From assembly GCA_944391485.1 (NCBI GenBank), contig CALXTQ010000009.1, positions 65,319-129,318 on the forward strand: 64,000 nucleotides of DNA. The letters are read 5' to 3'. The position numbers and the translations under genes were made by a program. Of the stretch, positions 63,637-64,000 are shown one piece after another. Source of the stretch: an uncultured Alphaproteobacteria bacterium. Its GTDB lineage: Bacteria; Pseudomonadota; Alphaproteobacteria; RF32; CAG-239. Positions within the stretch are counted from its first letter, which is position 1. Every line of letters starts with the position of its first letter. The notes beneath the pieces are model-generated. The model saw nothing but the letters and a program-made list of their open reading frames with translations. It did not search any database and was not told the origin of the DNA.

Positions 63637-64000
63637 ATGACTGTCAGTAATGCCAGATATAACGGCAAAGCAAGTTTTGAAGAATGGCGCAAGGAATGGG
63701 CGCTGGAAGACAGATACAATTTTCATACCATTGAGAAAAAATGGCAGAAAATCTGGGACGACGAGAAAGCTTACAAGGTTGAAATCGATCATAATAAAAA
63801 GAAGTTTTACGCTCTGGTCGAGTTTCCGTATCCGTCGGGCGCCGGTCTGCATGTGGGACATCCGCGCTCCTATACCGCTTTGGACGTGATTGCCCGCAAA
63901 AAACGCATGCAGGGTTTTAATGTTTTGTATCCGATGGGCTTTGACGCTTTCGGGCTGCCAGCTGAAAATTATGCCATCAAGACCGGCGTGCATCCGGCGG
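63637..64000 (+). CDS. leuS: Leucyl-tRNA synthetase, N-terminal part (runs off the window)
   Basis: The first 121 codons, starting at ATG 63637, read through the class I opening: [34 protein letters not shown] with the HIGH-type motif HVGH, and [21 protein letters not shown]. These are LeuRS-specific. The editing and KMSKS regions lie beyond the window. The first ~22 residues ([20 protein letters not shown]) are an extra extension before the usual start. Confidence 0.95.
   Translation, partial: MTVSNARYNGKASFEEWRKEWALEDRYNFHTIEKKWQKIWDDEKAYKVEIDHNKKKFYALVEFPYPSGAGLHVGHPRSYTALDVIARKKRMQGFNVLYPMGFDAFGLPAENYAIKTGVHPA

Overview
This window reads as a piece of chromosome from an alphaproteobacterium, probably an uncultured, anaerobic, host-associated one. 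The alphaproteobacterial signs are an ATP12-type F1-ATPase assembly factor, a DUF2336 protein, an exported DUF3576 lipoprotein directly in front of leuS, a DUF2333 protein and the mreBCD-mrdA-rodA cluster. Signs of a low-oxygen life are a DUF2769 cysteine-rich protein, several ferredoxin-like proteins, an Fe-S aldo/keto reductase and nickel-pincer cofactor (lar) genes. Stops and starts fit the standard bacterial code. The placement near gut and rumen alphaproteobacteria (RF32-like lineages) is inference from gene content, not from a marker gene.

Layout. 1-5.7 kb: a TolC-like lipoprotein ending in a SPOR domain, then a promoter and a two-gene unit of a pentapeptide-repeat protein and a divergent VirD4/TraG-type ATPase. 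5.7-13.7 kb: rarA, crcB, a zeta-toxin-like P-loop protein, a RluC-type pseudouridine synthase, AsmA, a short ATP12, acylphosphatase, a DUF2769 protein whose ribosome binding site lies inside a long hairpin, and a TPR-like protein. 13.7-25.1 kb: trhP-like U32 protein and DUF3108 protein (minus), then ddl, miaA and the rod-shape cluster mreB-mreC-mreD-mrdA-rodA (plus), then a 523-residue charged protein. 25.3-33.2 kb (minus): gloB, a GAF/HD-GYP phosphodiesterase, a DUF2336 protein, and murJ-DUF2333-nfu-glucosaminidase. 33.3-42.9 kb: a compact two-small-protein operon with a near-consensus promoter and its own terminator, typA, a membrane protein, adenosine kinase-like, ferredoxin, htpG, a prepilin-peptidase-like protein, a one-domain voltage-gated channel, and two diverged tandem paralogs of unknown role. 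43-48.5 kb: groES-groEL, a TM2 protein, tRNA-Gly(GCC), a ROK kinase, an Frm2-like nitroreductase, a GtrA protein and tRNA-Ser(CGA).

48.5-49.7 kb is an A+T-rich scar: an orphan zinc-ribbon-like protein, the C-terminal piece of a serine recombinase, and the last ~50 codons of a LysR regulator.

49.7-58.2 kb, all on the minus strand, is the most interesting part. In transcription order it holds a Tat-exported flavin reductase, a Tat-exported aldo/keto reductase with two [4Fe-4S] clusters, an exported flavodoxin, larB, larC, larE, a nickel-type permease, a NapH/NapG-like membrane ferredoxin fusion with an internal twin-arginine motif, tatA and tatC. Two promoters in this block carry MerR-type operators in 19-bp spacers. 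Together the genes suggest a transmembrane electron relay feeding periplasmic flavin and Fe-S enzymes, made together with the nickel-pincer nucleotide cofactor and its own Tat translocase. No LarA-type enzyme is present, so the cofactor's user is unknown.

58.2-64 kb: a TPR protein, a PNPT-like membrane protein with a broken catalytic motif, a ketopantoate-reductase-like protein and rsmB (minus), then a divergent promoter pair, the DUF3576 lipoprotein and the start of leuS, which runs off the window.
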